Source of the DNA: Hirsutella rhossiliensis
Lineage: Eukaryota > Ascomycota > Sordariomycetes > Hypocreales > Ophiocordycipitaceae
Length of the DNA stretch: 64,000 nt
Assembly (NCBI RefSeq): GCF_020360975.1
Contig: NW_025408667.1
Location: 9,858,001 to 9,922,000 of the forward strand
Reading direction: 5' to 3'
The notes beneath the pieces were generated by a model. It was not told where the DNA came from. It saw only the letters and a list, made by a program, of their open reading frames with translations, and ran no database searches. Position numbers and translations under genes: made by a program. Shown here piece after piece: positions 11,201-22,525 of this stretch; position 1 is the first letter of the stretch; each line of letters opens with the position of its first letter.

Positions 11201-14200
11201 AGGTCTTATTAGTCGATTTTATTATATTCGCTAGTTCGGTTACTATTTTCGTTCGTATTACTAAAGCCCGTAATAATTTACTTAAACGGTTATCCCTTTT
11301 ATCCTATTTAGTAGCTAAATTATCGTAAAATTTTACTTTCTCCTAAATCTACTAGTCCTAGAAACTTACGTCTTCGTTCTAACGTAGCTAGCTAGTTTTC
11401 TAGTTAATTAGTAGGTTGCTCTCCTATAGCTATAGAAGCCTTAATATAAGGTCGTATTCTTTAATATCTATAATATCGAAGTTAACTTATTTATTATAGC
11501 CCTAGATATTAATATCGAGGTAATTAATCTCTATATTAATAATTCCGTTATTCTAGTTAAAGGCCTCTCCTTCGATATTTATAAGTTTATATAGATCTAT
11601 CTTATATCTCTATATAAGTCGGTAACGATTAACGACTTTAGGTAAAACGTAATTACCTATTACGCCGTAGTTTAAAAGTATACGTATATAATATCCCGCG
11701 ATTTAGATATCTAATACTATTTAGTCGCTATAGCTTACCGTTACTATATATAGGGTCCTTAGATTTTATCGTATTATATTAGTCTATAGCCCTTTTATAG
11801 ATAGCGTACCTCGTTTTTTACCTAGTCCTTATTCGTTTTATTTAGGTATTCTTCTTCGATTTATTATTAATATCGTTTCTTTATATTTTCGTCGCATAGT
11901 ATCGTATTAGGGCTTAAGAGACTAATTTCTTATAGTTAATCGAAGATTTCTTATTTCTTAACGCTATATCGTTTATATTATACTACTTCGTAGTTAATTG
12001 CGTACTATACTTCGTAATTCTATTTATTTTCATGCTAAAAGTTAAGTTTTCGTTTAGCGTCTTTCTATTTTTCGCGTAGTATTTCTATATCGATTTTTCC
12101 TTAGTCGAATATAGCTTATAGCCTTTATACGTATTGCTAATAATCTTTCGGTATACCGTTATATCGTTTATACTATACTTATGCTTTTTTATATTTATAA
12201 ACTCTATAGTTTAGGTATACGCATTCGTTATAATCTTCTTTATTATATTTAGTTTATTGCGTAAGCTTTTAGAAGATTAATAGTTTAGATACCTTAGAGC
12301 GAGTAGCGCTATACTATTCCTCTATTTTAGCGTATTTATAGATTTTATATATCTCTAAAAGATATCTCGTTAATAAACTATAATTATCGCGGTATTTAAG
12401 TAGCGTGCCGTAATCGGGTTCTAATAATATAACTTAGTCGTTCGGGTAGCGTTAATCGATTTTCTAGTAGTTTAGTTCTATACTTAAGTAGGGTTTCGAA
12501 AGTACTTATCCTTTAAACCTAACTAGGAAGGCGTTATATCGTGCCTTTATCTAGAAGTATATTATATAATCTAGGTAGACGTATAATATCTATAAAATAT
12601 ACTTATAGTGCTTATAAGTAAGTAGTATTTATAGATCGTCTCTAAATTCTTCTTATAGTTACTATTCTCGTTATAGAGCTATAAAGGTATTAACTACGGC
12701 GATAGCTATAGCGTAGTCTCCTCCGCGTAGTGCCGGTTAATATCGAATTAATATATCTTATTAGTTTTCCGTAAGAATTTAAGGTATTTATTAGGTTCTA
12801 ATTTTAAGTATTTCTTTAAATTCTTTAAAGTATAGAGCGTATTCTCTAATTATAGCGTTTTCCCTTAATAGTAAAGGTAGTAGTATAAGTTCGTTCTTAT
12901 CTTCCGTTTCTCTAGGTATTTCTTATTCTTTAGAGCTTATATCGTCGATACTTCGTTAGTCTTCTTTAGGTTATTATTTAAGTTTCGTAAGTATAAGGGC
13001 TACGTCTATATTTTCTTTATTATATTATTTATAGACTACCCGTTATTATTATCGATTTTTATTTCGTATATCTTCTTAGAATTATTTACCGTTCTTCCTA
13101 ATCTAGTCTTAGGAGACTCCTTTAGGATAGGGGTATTCTAGTTCTACGAATTTAACTTATTTTTATATTTTAGGATCCCTTTATTATATTATTATAAGGG
13201 TCTTCTTTAGTAGCTTTAGGAACTATCTAGTACCGTTTTTATCGCTTAAGTATACTATATATTCGTCGTCGTAGTATATAGTCTAACTAAGGAGTTTATA
13301 CTTTAGTTTCTATCTATTAGTAGCGTTTAGGTATTTCTTACCTTCTAAGGCTAGTGCCTAGTAGGTTTTCTTCTCCTTATAAGGTTATTTATATTCTTTA
13401 AAGTAATATCTAAGTTTCCTATAGTTAAAATACTTTCCTTTACTTTTCTATATTATATCTAGATCTATCCTACCTAGGTTAGTTATATAGGCGTAGGTAA
13501 TAGGAGTTTCGCGCTTCTTCTTATAGTTAGCGCGTTAGTTAAAGTTATTCCTATAGGAAGGGTTTTAGTTTCCTCTTCCTTATTTCTTTTCTTAGCGTTA
13601 CGCGTACTATCTATCGTCGATTCGTACTACTATAGTAATATAGTCTAAGAGGTTATTAGGTCGATTTTCCTTATAAAGTTCGTCCTTAACTTCTTCTTTA
13701 AGCCCGTCGTAGAATCGTAATATAAGAGGTTCGTCGTCCTAATTAAGCTTTAAGGTAACTTATCGGAACTTCGTAGTATAATCCGATACTAAGATCCTTT
13801 ATTAAAGTTCTTAAAGTTTTTATTTAGCTTCTCGTTCCTCGTTAGTTATTCTAAATACCTTTGTAATAGCTTCTTCGAATCCTTAGAAACTAGCAAAGAC
13901 TTTATTTATTTTATTATCTTATCGCGCTAGTTAGTTATCGAGAAAGTCCCTTATAATAGGTCTAAACTAAGCGAGTGCCGTTCTAGATAAATAATTTCCT
14001 ACGTAGAGTACCTTTTCGACTAGGTCCGAGAGTTTAGTAGGGTAAAACCGGTAGTAGGCCTTAAGTTAGGTAAGAAAGTCTTAAAGCGTACTATAGGTAC
14101 CGTTAAATAGTCCTAGCTATTTTAGTTTAACTACTTCTCTAAGGTCCCTAACTTATCCGTTGCCTCCTCTATTCCTAAGTAACTATACCTTATATCGAAG

Positions 14201-14280
14201 GGCGATAATTTCGCGTATTATATCCTAAGGCGATATAGTAGCTCTAGAGTTAGTTAATCTAGCTTACTATATAGGTATAT
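8200..14280 (-). pseudogene. gag-pol: Element 1 gag-pol remnant
   Basis: On the minus strand the gag lies near 14280-11800, followed by protease, reverse transcriptase, RNase H, integrase and chromodomain towards 8200. The RT active site reads Y-L-D-N at about 10446-10457 (ctaggtata region on plus), where YLDD is expected; the second Asp is lost by a TG-to-TA change. Stops are TAA/TAG. The layout is inferred by alignment with element 4, where phases were checked. Confidence 0.8.
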
Positions 14281-14339
14281 TAATAGTTATAATATTACTT
14301 AAAGTAACGCGGTATTATACTAAATAAGAGCTTTTAACG

Positions 14340-14803
14340 TATAACGACTAGTATTATTCCTAAGGGATAAACCTATCGAGGGGTTTATATTAGTAGATAT
14401 AATAGGGCGTGGTCTAAGTAATAATAAGTATATTACGTTAGTAATAAGTTAGAGGTTATAGACTATAGACTATAACTAGGTAATTAGAATTAGAGATAGA
14501 ATCGTAATAAAGATCTATATTAAAAGCTATCGAGCTATCTATCTAAAGGAGTGTTCCGTTCCTTCCTTATATATCTCGAGAGCTTCCTTAGATCGCCGAG
14601 AGCACTTAGTGATCCCGTCGCCTAGGAGCGCTAGGGCGCTAGAGCGACCCTACGATCTAGCCGTAGAGCGTTAAAGCGCTAGAGTAACCCGTCGCTCTAA
14701 ATTTAATTGGCCCGTCGGTCCGTCTAATGTTCCTTACTCCCTACGTTACGTGTCCTCGTGATATTTGCTGGTCCCCGCGGTTCGCTGGACCGTGGTCGTA
14801 ACA
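14340..14803 (-). repeat. Element 1 5' LTR (right)
   Basis: 464 bp, equal in length to the left LTR. Differences between the two LTRs are mostly CA-to-TA and TG-to-TA. It ends gtcgtaaca, keeping the ancestral CA. Confidence 0.9.
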
Positions 14804-14808
14804 CTTAA
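14804..14808. repeat. 5-bp target duplication of element 1, right
   Basis: cttaa, identical to 6956-6960. Confidence 0.85.
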
Positions 14809-15010
14809 CCGCTTAACGACGGCGGCACCGTTCTCGTAAAGGAAGCCCTAGACGAAGTTATACGCTTTATCATAGGTTTTAAACCTTAGAGACGGCGGTA
14901 AGGGCGGGATAGTATCTCTATATTCCTTATTAGTATCGTAAGATTTATTATTGCCTTAAGGTAGCGTAGGTATATTAAGGAGGGAGAGAAGGGGGTCTAT
15001 CGCGGTAGCG
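14809..15010 (+). pseudogene. Unrecognised TIR-element protein, C-terminal part
   Basis: Continuation of the frame that stops at 6960. The intervening chromovirus plus duplication is 7848 bp, a multiple of three, so the phase is unchanged. It reads PLNDGGTVLVKEALDEVIRF, then IIGFKP and R-R-R, then a hydrophobic stretch near 14930-14960. The related fragment at 15600-15720 confirms the join as one uninterrupted sequence. Confidence 0.55.
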
Positions 15011-15060
15011 GCGATAGCTTTAAATTTAGTATATATATATAGAATATAGGTAGGATCTTA

Positions 15061-15233
15061 TATATATATATAGTATATATATATAGGCGGGCTTAGGCGC
15101 GGGCATTTAAGTAGTACCGCTACCTACTATATAGGCGCGGTATAAATAAGTAGGGCGGGCTAGCGTTAGTATATATCTTAAAAATAAAGCGTTTATATAA
15201 ATAGAGAGATATATATATATAAATACTAATACT
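15061..15233 (-). repeat. Right terminal inverted repeat
   Basis: Reverse complement matches 4500-4673 across the AT-rich tip and the block ggcgggctagcgttag. Ends aatact immediately before the duplicated ttataaaata. Confidence 0.85.
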
Positions 15234-15243
15234 TTATAAAATA
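15234..15243. repeat. 10-bp target site duplication, right
   Basis: ttataaaata, identical to 4490-4499. Confidence 0.75.
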
Positions 15244-15383
15244 ATATTAATAAGCTATATAGAGCTGTTTTATATATAGCTAGCCTATATATATATATAT
15301 ATAGGATCTAGCCCTTTATATATAACTATATAGCTTAGGCTATAGCTTAAGCTTATAACTTATAATAGTTAAAGACTTTTATA
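15244..15383. repeat. Direct repeat R, copy 2, right part
   Basis: Aligns with 2161-2300, including gctatatagagct, the run of ta around 15287-15301 and ttaaagact. With 3798-4499 it restores a copy of ~842 bp. Confidence 0.75.
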
Positions 15384-15991
15384 AGGGCCTATAGTTATAA
15401 TAACCCTTAGTAATATAAAACCTTACTTTTATATAGCTTTATTATTATATAAGGCTATTATAAGAAAGTAAAAAAAGTAGTTAAGCTTTTATATAAAAGA
15501 CTTATAAAGCCTTATACTTATAAAAGCTCTTTATAGCCTATAATTATAAATAAATATAACTTAGGTTATAAGGGCGATTCTATTAATATTTTACTTATAA
15601 GAACTTAACCGCTTAATAATAATAGCTTTATTCTTATAAAAGAAGCCTTAAATAAAAGTATATACTTTATTATAGGTTTTAAAGCTTAAGGAAAGCGGTA
15701 AGGGCGGAATTATAGCTTAAAGGATATTATTACTAAGATTATAGGCTTTATTTAAGTCGCTTTAAGGTATATTAGTATTAGAAAGAAAGAGAAAGGAGTT
15801 TATTATAATATAAATAAGAGCTTTAAAGGCTATATATATATATAAAAGGGAGGGTCTTACGTTATATAGCTAAAAGTATATTATAATATAAATATATAAG
15901 CGGGTATAAGTATAAGTATAGGTATTTAAGTAGTATAGCTACTTATTAAGCTTATATAGTATAAGTAAGTAGGGCGGGCTAGCGTTAGTAC
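15384..15991 (+). mobile_element. Fragment of a second MULE-like copy
   Basis: Aligns with 6740-6960 joined to 14809-15180 of the first TIR element, without the chromovirus, so it is an independent copy lacking that insertion. It is far more RIP-mutated. The right TIR is cut at gctagcgttagtac, where repeat E begins; the left part is missing. Confidence 0.7.
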
Positions 15992-16221
15992 TTTAATAAG
16001 GATAAGGGTATATACTTAAAGTATATATAGTATATAGCTAAGAATTAATAGATTAATTAACCGCGTAAATATCTAATTATCGGTCTTATATATAGCTCTA
16101 AGGGTCTTAGGTTATTAATATAAGTCTTAGAGATTTCTTTTACTTTATACCTCTTTATCTTTACTAAGGTTATATAAAAGGCGGCCTTTACTTTAAAGGG
16201 GAAAAATAAATATTTAAATTA
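15992..16221. repeat. 230-bp direct repeat E, copy 1
   Basis: tttaataaggataaggg... to ...tatttaaatta. Repeated at 19369-19598 in the same direction with identical length. If the ends are trimmed to taataagg...aaatta they could be TG...CA LTR ends after RIP, but the flanking 5 bases do not match. Candidate short LTR, unproven. Confidence 0.6.
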
Positions 16222-18415
16222 TAATCGACGTTTAAAGGGGTAGGAAAGGTACCTTTCTTAAAGAATTACCTAGCTATCTTTTTATCCTTGCTTTAAGAAG
16301 TAAAGGAAGGTATAGGGCTTACTATAGTTACTAAAGAAAACTAACCTCTCTCTTATTTTAATTATTTTTCCGACTTCTATCTAACGCTTATAAAAGACGG
16401 TTCCTATAAAGTATTTATAGTAAGCTAGCTTTTTAAGCTATTATTAGTAAGGAAGGTATATAAAAGAGACCTGTTAGACTTAATAGTAAACTAAAAGTAG
16501 CTAGAAAAACACCTCTTTAAAGACTAGTTTTTCTAAGCTTAGAAAGACTACCTAGCTTTATATAAAGAGATAGGGTCTTTTAAAGAAGTCCTTAAGGAAA
16601 AGGTAAAAGGAAAATAGGTCCTTAGCTATAAGTAGGTCTTTATTTATAAGACTAATAAATATAGCTTCCTTTAAAAGTATAAAGCCTAGCTAGTTTTCTA
16701 TAAGAATTAATAGGAAAAAGGGGATCTACCTACTAAGGTAACTACCTTAATAGGGATATCTTTTTAGACCCTTATAGCTATAGTAGTAGAATTTAACCTT
16801 AAACTTAATTAAATAGATATAGTTAATACCTTTATTAACTACCCCCTTAAGGAAGAAGAAGTTATCTATATATACCTTTTACTAAGCTTCTAATAACTAA
16901 GAAAGGTTTTATAGCTTAGGAAAGCTTAATATAGACTATAAAGATTACCCCTTTTTTAATAATAGTATTTAACCGGTTCCTTTAAAGCCTTAGGCTTTAA
17001 GAAAGTTCCTTAGGAACTATATATAATATAGAAGGGTAAAAATATAGTCTTCTTTTACATTAACGATATTATCTAGGCCTACTTAAAAGAGGAAGAAGCT
17101 ATTATAAGGGAGGCTATATAAGGCCTATAATAAAGGTATAAGATAACTAAGCTAAGGGAGCTAAAGTAGTTCTTAAGGATATAAATCCTTTAAAATAGGT
17201 CTTAACGGACTATCTAGCTTACCTAGGACGCCTATATCGATAAGGTCGCTTATAAATTCCTCCTTAATTCTATTAATAAGAAGCTTCCCTTTATACCTAT
17301 ATTAAATAAAGAGCTTTTACTTAATCTATCCTTTTAAGCTAAGGAGGAAGAGAAATACTAATATTAATAGAAGGTAGGCTCCTTACTTTTTTTTAGCTAT
17401 TTTTATAAGACCGGATATCTCTTTTATAGTCTATTAGCTAGCTAAGTATAACTAAAATCCTAGCCCTAGGTACTAAGAAGTAGTAGACTAAGCTATTTTT
17501 TATCTTTATTTAATAAGATTATATAGTCTATACCTAAGAAGGTAAGAAAGGAAACTAGCTACTAAAATCTTCTTTTATTTAAGCTATTTATCTTTTATAA
17601 ATAACTTATTAAATAGAAAGAGCTTATAGGGGTATATTATATTTATTTTTAAAGGAACTATTACTTAAAGAGCTTTAAAGTAAGCTACTATTACTACTTT
17701 AAGTATAAAGGTAGAGCTACTAGCTCTCTTAAAAGCGTTAAAAGAAGCGATTTTCCTTAGCTAGCTATTAATATCTTTATAACTATAAATTCTAACCTTA
17801 CTAGCTATAGAATATAATAATATATAGACTATATAGATTCTTATAAAGGAAAATAGTTAGCTATTAACCTAGCTATAATATATTAATATCTATTAATATT
17901 AGTTACGCTAAGAGGTCTAAAAGGGACTTATTTCTATTTATTAGGTTTTAATAGTATTAATAAAAGCTAATAGTCTTAGGAAGCCCTTACTAAAGTAAAA
18001 GCTAGCTATCTTTTTATAGTAAATTAAGCTAGAAGATATTTAAGAGAAGCTATCTTTAGAAGCCTACCTTAAGAGTCTATAAGAGGAGCTAATAGTATAT
18101 AAAAGGAAGGAGACGTTTATAGCTAAAGAGAGGAATTAGGACTTATTTTAAAGGAGGGCCCTTAGCTTAATTAGGACTTATTCTTCTTAAAGGCCCTTTT
18201 TAAGGACTTATCCTTAGAGAAGCCCCCCTTTCTTATAGAACTTAATATCCTCCTTAGGCCCCTTTTTCTTAAAAGTAGGTCTAAAAGAGCCTAGGGCTAA
18301 AACCCGAATTTCTTAAGTAAGAGATAAGTATAAACTAAGACCTCCTTTATACGCTTACTAGCCTAAGTATTTAGCTTTAACTTTTCTTTAAGGGTAGGCT
18401 ATAGCTAAGGGGGTA
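16222..18415 (+). pseudogene. pol: Copia D' pol fragment (RT and RNase H)
   Basis: Parallels 40150-42342 of Copia element D but is much more decayed. The RT active site reads Y-I-N-D at 17056-17067 where D has YVDD at 40982. The RNase H region (around 17410-17500) matches NPSPRY-type sequence of D. It starts abruptly inside pol next to repeat E, so the 5' two thirds are missing. A purine run (gctaaggggg) near 18404-18413 precedes the LTR. Confidence 0.75.
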
Positions 18416-18890
18416 TATTTTAAAGCGTAGCTTAATTTCGTAGTTCTTAAAGATATCCCTTAGTATAAGAGACCTAAGAAGCTAAAAAATAGGTTTTAAA
18501 GAAGGAGCTAAAAGGAGGTATAAAGAAAAAGGTAAAGGTAAGAGGGGAAGTAAAAGTAGTAATAGCTTTTTATAAAGGTAGTAAGAGATAAGATAGATAA
18601 GCTAGTAATAGCTAGAATAAAAAGGAAAAACTAGTAAAAAGCTTAGTAGTTAAGAGGATATTAATAGCTTCTTTAAGTAAGATATTCTTTATTAATTAAG
18701 ATACTAAATAAATATAAAAAGGGGCGTTAGATAAAGGAAAAAAGAAGGATTAAGGTAATATAATAATTACTCCCTTACTATAATTACTACCCTTATAAGA
18801 ATTAAATTTCTTTACCCTACTTATTTAACCCCTTACTTTTAATTTTACCTTTATATATTTTATATATATTTTATATCTCTCTTTATAAGA
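18416..18890 (+). repeat. Copia D' 3' LTR
   Basis: Matches the D LTRs at 28608-29083 and 42343-42818: starts tattttaaagcgtagc, ends ctctctttataaga. Confidence 0.8.
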
Positions 18891-19368
18891 ACTATATAAA
18901 AGAGAGCTAAGGTTAATATTATTAAGGTATCTCTTATTAATACTTTTATTAGTATTATTAGTATATATATAAATAAGAGGTCTTAATAGGGTTTTAAAAT
19001 AGTTTAGATTACGCTATTATTATTATTTATATCTTTTAAAGTATTATATAAGGATCGTAGTTTCTTAACTAAGTCGTTAGTATTAAGGGTTATAAAGCTA
19101 ATAATAAAAGCTTAGGGTTTTTAGTATTAGCTTATTACTTTTCCTTTACTATTAGTAAAGGTATTATTTAATTATTTATTTCCTAGTAAGCCTATTACCT
19201 TATTAGGTTCCTAACTCTAGCTATTAAAGTAGTTATTACTTTAATTATTAAATCCCTAGAATATTCTTTTAAATAGTACTATTATCCTCTAAGTATTCTT
19301 AGCTTTCTAAAGCTACTTATTACTATAAAAATAAATAAAAATAACGAGTTTACGCCCTAGAAACTAGT
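18891..19368. other. Unassigned AT-rich segment
   Basis: No similarity to other parts of the window and no readable domain. It lies between the D' LTR and repeat E copy 2 and may be an internal remnant of the E element. Confidence 0.35.
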
Positions 19369-19598
19369 TTTAATAAGGATAAGGGTATATACTTAAAGTA
19401 TATATAGTATATAGCTAAGGATTAGTAGATTAATTAACCGTATAATTATTTAATTATCGGTCTTATATATAGCTTTAAAGGTCTTAGGTTATTAATATAA
19501 GTCTTAGAGATTTCTTTTACTTTATACTTCTTTATCTTTATTAAAGTTATATTAAAAGTAGCCTTTACTTTAAAAAGGAAAGATAAATATTTAAATTA
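19369..19598. repeat. 230-bp direct repeat E, copy 2
   Basis: Aligns along its full length with 15992-16221; differences are mostly C/T and G/A. Confidence 0.6.
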
Positions 19599-19980
19599 AC
19601 TATAATTAAAAAAGATATTTAATTAAATAATCCGCGCTTTTATAAAGCCTTTAAGTATACTTATAAGGGGGGATAAATAAGAAAGCTAGGGGTCTTATCC
19701 TTTTAATAAGCTAATATCTATAAGGGTATAATCTTACCTATTAAAGTATATATATTAAAAATAAGGTATAAGTACTATTAAGTATATATATAAGTATAAT
19801 TAGTTTTACTCTTTTTAATAGCTTAAAGTTAAACGCAATAGCTTATAAGAACCCCTTTTAACTTATAGCTACCTATACTATACCTAAGGTAGTATAAGCT
19901 TATAAGTTTTAATAAAGTAAGGTATAATATAAGTAATATTAATAAAAGTATATAAGTAAGAATATAGAAAGGTATATAAG

Positions 19981-20028
19981 AGGGAATATAGGAGGGAATA
20001 TAAAGGGGAATATAAAAGGGAATATAAA
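19981..20028. repeat. 12-bp minisatellite, four units
   Basis: Four head-to-tail units of the form agggaatataaa (units 1 to 4 vary at one or two positions). Confidence 0.75.
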
Positions 20029-21216
20029 AAGAAGGCTATAAAGTAAGAAAGCGAAATACTTATTAAGACTTTAAAAGAGTTATAATAAATTAGCGCTTTA
20101 ATAAGCTTTATTATCCTTATAAGTACTATAAGAAATCAATTAAAACTTTATTTTAAAAAAAAGAAAAAAAAGAAACTAATCTTTATAATAGCCGCTTAAA
20201 GCTATTTACTTATTATAATACTTAGAAGGAGGGTCTTATAAAGAGAGGATATAAGTAATAAATTTATTAACGTACTTTACTACTTAGTTAGCTATACTAT
20301 AACTAGCTACTACCTTACTTAAATACCTATTACTTTATATTCTTACCTATTAAATAAACAATATAATAATATTATTATTATATTACTAAGGATTAAAGTA
20401 ATAGTATTTAATATTTTAAATAATAATATTACTTAAGTAGCTTAGGTAGTAAGTAATAATATTACTACCTAAAGTTAAATAAAGTATTATTATATACTAC
20501 TTATTACTAGTATACCTACTTTACTAATACTATAATAAAGCGCCCTAACTATATAAACTATATTAATTAAATTAAAGCTATTAATATATATTAAATTATA
20601 AAAGAAAAACTACTTTATAATATATTTAATATATAATCGTTATAGACTATTATCTTTTTAGTTTAGTATAGCGCTTATATATAAGTAGGTAATAAATTAA
20701 GTAACTTTACCTTCCTTTTCTCTTCCTTTTCCCTTTCTCTTTTTTAACTTAATTAAATACACCGTTTATTATATCTAGTACTTTTTCTTCGCCCTATTAA
20801 AGTATCTTAATATTACTTAATATATATTAAAGATTTATAGATATATTATTAAGATTTAGGATTACTCTTTCCTTCCTTAGCTTTATATAATCTAGCGTAG
20901 CTACTAAGGCCTATAATCTTTAATCCTTTAATACTAACTTTACTTCCTTATACTTAAATATATTAAATATCTTTCTTAAAGTCCTCCTAAGACTACTAAA
21001 CTTAAAATTTATAGCCTAAGGAGTTATTAGCTTATACTTAGTATTATTAGATTAAAGCTTAAGAGACTAACCTATCCCTTTAAGTATAAAGGGACTATAC
21101 TTAGGTTATAGGCTCTATAGTAAAAAGCTACTATTAACTAATCTAGTTTACTTAGAAAAAGGCTATAAATACTACTATTTATTAAGGTAAGTATAAGAAT
21201 ATACCTTAATATTTCT

Positions 21217-21221
21217 ATTAT
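21217..21221. repeat. 5-bp target duplication of element 3, left
   Basis: attat, repeated at 49457-49461, 28.2 kb away. This fixes the outer limits of the nest. Confidence 0.75.
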
Positions 21222-21707
21222 TATAACGACTAGTATTATTCTTAAGGGATAAACCTATTAAAGGGTTTATATTAATAGATATAATAGGGCGTAGTTTAAG
21301 TAATAATAAGTATATTATATTAGTAATAAGTCGGAGGTTATAGACTATAGACTATAGCTAAGTAATTAAGTAATCGGAATTAAAAATAAGATTATAATAA
21401 AGATCGTAATAATTATAATATATTAAAAGCTATCGAGCTATTTATTTAAAGGAGTATTCTATTCCTTCTTTATATACCTTAAGAGCTTCCTTAGATTACT
21501 AAGAGTATTAAGTAATCCTATAGCTTAGGAGCGCTAGAGCGCTAGAGCGATCCTATAATCCTAGCTATTAAGCGTTAAAGCACTAAAGTAACTTATCGCT
21601 TTAAACTTAATTAGCCCGTCGGTCTATTTAATATTCCTTACTCCCTATATTACATGCCCTTATAATATATACTAGTCCCCGCGGTTTACTAGACTATAGT
21701 TATAATA
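21222..21707 (-). repeat. Element 3 3' LTR (left)
   Basis: 486 bp, tataacgactag...tagttataata. Followed by ggatgcctccc, the complement of the polypurine tract. Confidence 0.85.
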
Positions 21708-22151
21708 GGATGCCTCCCTTCCTTTTAGTCTTACCCTTAAGACCTACTACCTTAGCCGCTATATATAAATATACCCTTATTACGTTATACGTAAGTATCT
21801 CGTTCTTTATTCTTTTATCCTTTCGGGATATACTACTAATAGTATATTTAGTCGTATTTAAAAATCCCGTTCTTATAATTCCGATAAATTATATTAACGA
21901 TTAAAGCTAGCGTCCTAGACGGAGATCTATAGTATTAAAATTATACCTTACTCTTATTATTTTCGGTTAAGCTTAACTTATAAGGTCGGCGAGCGTTCTA
22001 ATTAATATTCTAAATATACCTTTATAAGCTATTCTTATAATGGTTATAATATAGCGTCTACTTATTTATTTTATCCTTTTTCTTCCTTATTATTCTTTTT
22101 ATTCATATTCCTTTTTTTCTAGTTTATTATATTATAAATTAATAGTAAAAG

Positions 22152-22525
22152 ATTAATTCGGACAAACGAAAAGTAAAAGAAGTATTAAAGGAAGTAATAG
22201 CTTACCTAGCTTAAATTAGGAAATAAAAGCGTTTCTTAAAGGACTAAGGTAGTAAGTTATTTTAGTAAGGTATATAAGCTATTAATAAAGAAGATAGTAT
22301 AACGCGTTCTCCTTAAGATAAATCGGTTTATTTATTAAATAAGGAAACTATTACTATTAATAAGGTTAAATTATTTAGTGCCTTAGATATATTAAACTAA
22401 GATACTATTTTTAGTAACCCTATATTTCTAAGTAAGGGTTCGCTTAATAAAACTATTAAAGTAAAGAACTATAATAGGTTAAATACTTAAATAGCTCTAA
22501 GGTATTTTCCTTTAGTTTATATCCT
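22152..22525 (+). pseudogene. Antisense reading frame in element 3
   Basis: Collinear with 7871-8245. Still readable as I-N-S-D-K-R-K at the start, then decayed by extra RIP. It lies opposite the end of pol. Confidence 0.5.

Larger units (their letters stand above)
6961..14803 (-). mobile_element. Chromovirus (Gypsy family A) element 1, complete but RIP-inactivated
   Basis: 7843 bp with two 464-bp LTRs and a 5-bp cttaa duplication, inserted in the TIR transposon. Coding strand is minus: reverse-complementing gives the same gag-pol order as the plus-strand copy at 55120-62991, and the polypurine complement ggatgcctccc-like follows the left LTR. Both LTRs share a ~20-bp deletion relative to the other copies, so they descend from one template. 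CG is frequent but CA/TG are scarce, which marks moderate RIP. The last ~60 bp of the right LTR keep several TG and CA (ctggtccccgcgg, gtcgtaaca) that the left LTR has lost. Confidence 0.92.
4500..15233 (+). mobile_element. MULE-like TIR DNA transposon, split by chromovirus element 1
   Basis: About 175-bp terminal inverted repeats (4500-4673 and 15061-15233) and a 10-bp direct duplication ttataaaata delimit the element. A second R copy supplies the empty site. Removing the chromovirus and its 5-bp duplication leaves ~2.9 kb. Long TIRs and a 9-11-bp duplication are hallmarks of the Mutator superfamily, but I could not identify a Mutator transposase motif in the internal frame, so the superfamily rests on structure only. 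GC-rich patches survive (cggcgg run at ~4791, ccgccgcggcgg at ~5934), so this element is less decayed than its R host. Confidence 0.75.
19599..21221. other. Unassigned AT-rich segment
   Basis: About 1.6 kb without a readable domain or a match elsewhere in the window. Contains a 12-bp minisatellite (19981-20028) and alternating AT blocks with short inverted runs such as aataatattattattatat near 20360. Nothing supports a gene. Confidence 0.4.

Noticed and set aside
21710..21904. 64-codon plus-strand ORF starting MPPFLLVLPL
   Set aside because: Same antisense shadow in element 3, collinear with 62309-62509; no independent support for a protein.
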